DNA of 6,029 nt, from assembly GCA_003343815.1 (NCBI GenBank), contig QAKL01000049.1, forward strand, positions 8,380-14,408, written 5' to 3'. Below, in pieces: positions 5,819-6,029 of this stretch. The first letter of the stretch is position 1; each line of letters opens with the position of its first letter. The stretch is from Clostridiales bacterium. Lineage in GTDB: Bacteria > Bacillota > Peptococcia > Peptococcales > Peptococcaceae. The notes under the pieces were generated by a model. That model ran no database searches, was not told where the DNA came from, and worked only from the letters and a program-made list of their open reading frames with translations. The position numbers and the translations under genes are program-made.

Positions 5819-5847
5819 TTGCGTGATGTAAAAAAATATGCTATGAT
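5819..5847 (+). promoter_or_regulatory. Distal promoter of the oxidoreductase gene
   Basis: -35 TTGCGT (5819-5824), 17-bp spacer, -10 TATGAT (5842-5847) preceded by TGC, an extended -10. The expected start near 5854 lies next to the Fur/PerR-like box at 5857-5871, so this promoter should be the repressible one. It is weaker than the proximal promoter by consensus match. Confidence 0.55.
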
Positions 5848-5856
5848 TTATGTGTT

Positions 5857-5871
5857 TAATAATCATTATCA
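5857..5871. promoter_or_regulatory. Fur/PerR-type operator
   Basis: TAATAAT-C-ATTATCA matches the Bacillus Fur 7-1-7 consensus TGATAAT-N-ATTATCA at all but one base of the 14 defined positions, and the PerR consensus TTATAAT-N-ATTATAA at all but two. Fur senses iron and PerR senses peroxide with Fe/Mn; the sites are too alike to separate by eye. It begins about 10 bp after the -10 of the distal promoter and ends 22 bp before the -35 of the proximal one, so binding would block the distal promoter and possibly interfere with the proximal one. Confidence 0.65.
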
Positions 5872-5893
5872 ATGAAAGAATGGTATTTGACTA

Positions 5894-5922
5894 TTGTCAT
5901 AAATGCCGATTTGCGCTATAAT
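5894..5922 (+). promoter_or_regulatory. Proximal, near-consensus promoter of the oxidoreductase gene
   Basis: -35 TTGTCA (5894-5899), 17-bp spacer, perfect -10 TATAAT (5917-5922). Transcription would begin near 5929, giving a leader of about 49 nt. A second -35-like TTGACT (5887-5892) lies just upstream, and TGAC-TATT-GTCA (5888-5899) forms a small inverted repeat over the -35. This is the best sigma-A match in the window. Confidence 0.8.
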
Positions 5923-5977
5923 TTAAGCGTAAAAAAGTTTGATTGTCATGTTTATAAATATAAAGGAGTGGATTTGG

Positions 5978-6029
5978 ATGTCAGATTTAAACATCGTAGT
6001 GATCGGCGGCGTAGCCTGTGGCCCGAAAG
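5978..6029 (+). CDS. FAD-dependent pyridine nucleotide-disulfide oxidoreductase (N-terminal 17 residues only)
   Basis: Only the start is in the window: MSDLNIVVIGGVACGPK, continuing past the edge. A hydrophobic strand followed by IGGVACG is the first strand and glycine-rich turn of an FAD-binding Rossmann fold. The GGVAxG form is typical of the NADH oxidase/coenzyme A-disulfide reductase branch, where the family carries an active-site Cys further on, not visible here. Those enzymes use NAD(P)H to reduce oxygen, peroxide, CoA disulfide or polysulfide, so the precise reaction cannot be given. The ATG is preceded by AAAGGAG (5962-5968) with 9 nt spacing. Two promoters and a Fur/PerR-like box upstream suggest iron- or peroxide-linked control, which fits a redox flavoprotein. 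Assignment to the broad family is fairly sure; the subfamily is not. Confidence 0.75.
   Translation, partial: MSDLNIVVIGGVACGPK

Noticed and set aside
1..6029. CRISPR array, tRNA or rRNA genes, insertion sequences
   Set aside because: I saw no regularly spaced repeats, cloverleaf-like sequence, rRNA signature, transposase motifs or terminal inverted repeats with target duplications.

Overview
The window looks like a chromosomal segment of a Bacillota (Firmicutes) bacterium. The best evidence is a PolC-type replicative DNA polymerase, which is characteristic of this phylum and a few relatives. Strong AAAGGAG ribosome binding sites, a TTG start and A+T-rich gaps with sigma-A-type promoters fit this. 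The class cannot be fixed from the sequence; a Negativicutes- or Clostridia-like host is only a guess.

Layout. Positions 1-3313 (minus strand) hold the first 1,104 codons of polC, running off the left edge. A 215-bp divergent gap (3314-3528) carries one promoter for polC and one for a plus-strand gene of unknown function (3529-4176). A terminator-like hairpin follows whose 3' arm contains the Shine-Dalgarno sequence of the next gene, a GNAT-type acetyltransferase (4238-4792). That gene converges on a minus-strand gene for a seven-helix UPF0126/TRIC (YicG-like) membrane protein (4826-5455), and the two share a bidirectional terminator.

The most interesting part is the 522-bp gap at 5456-5977. 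On its left, the membrane protein gene has a long structured leader. A predicted promoter places the RNA start almost exactly at the first base of a compact closed fold, followed by a textbook intrinsic terminator. An 8-bp alternative pairing between the 3' strand of the closing stem and the terminator 5' arm plus loop would be mutually exclusive with both. This is the architecture of a riboswitch controlling transcription; I do not recognise the class with certainty. On its right, two tandem plus-strand promoters lead to the start of an FAD-dependent pyridine nucleotide-disulfide oxidoreductase (5978 to the window end). A near-consensus Fur/PerR-type 7-1-7 box sits over the start region of the distal promoter. 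Between the two lie a 20-bp palindrome and a 9-bp direct repeat at 20-bp spacing, both possible regulator sites.

The genes do not form one pathway. They are independent transcription units: replication, an unknown protein, an acetyltransferase, a membrane channel or transporter, and a flavoprotein probably tied to redox or metal response.
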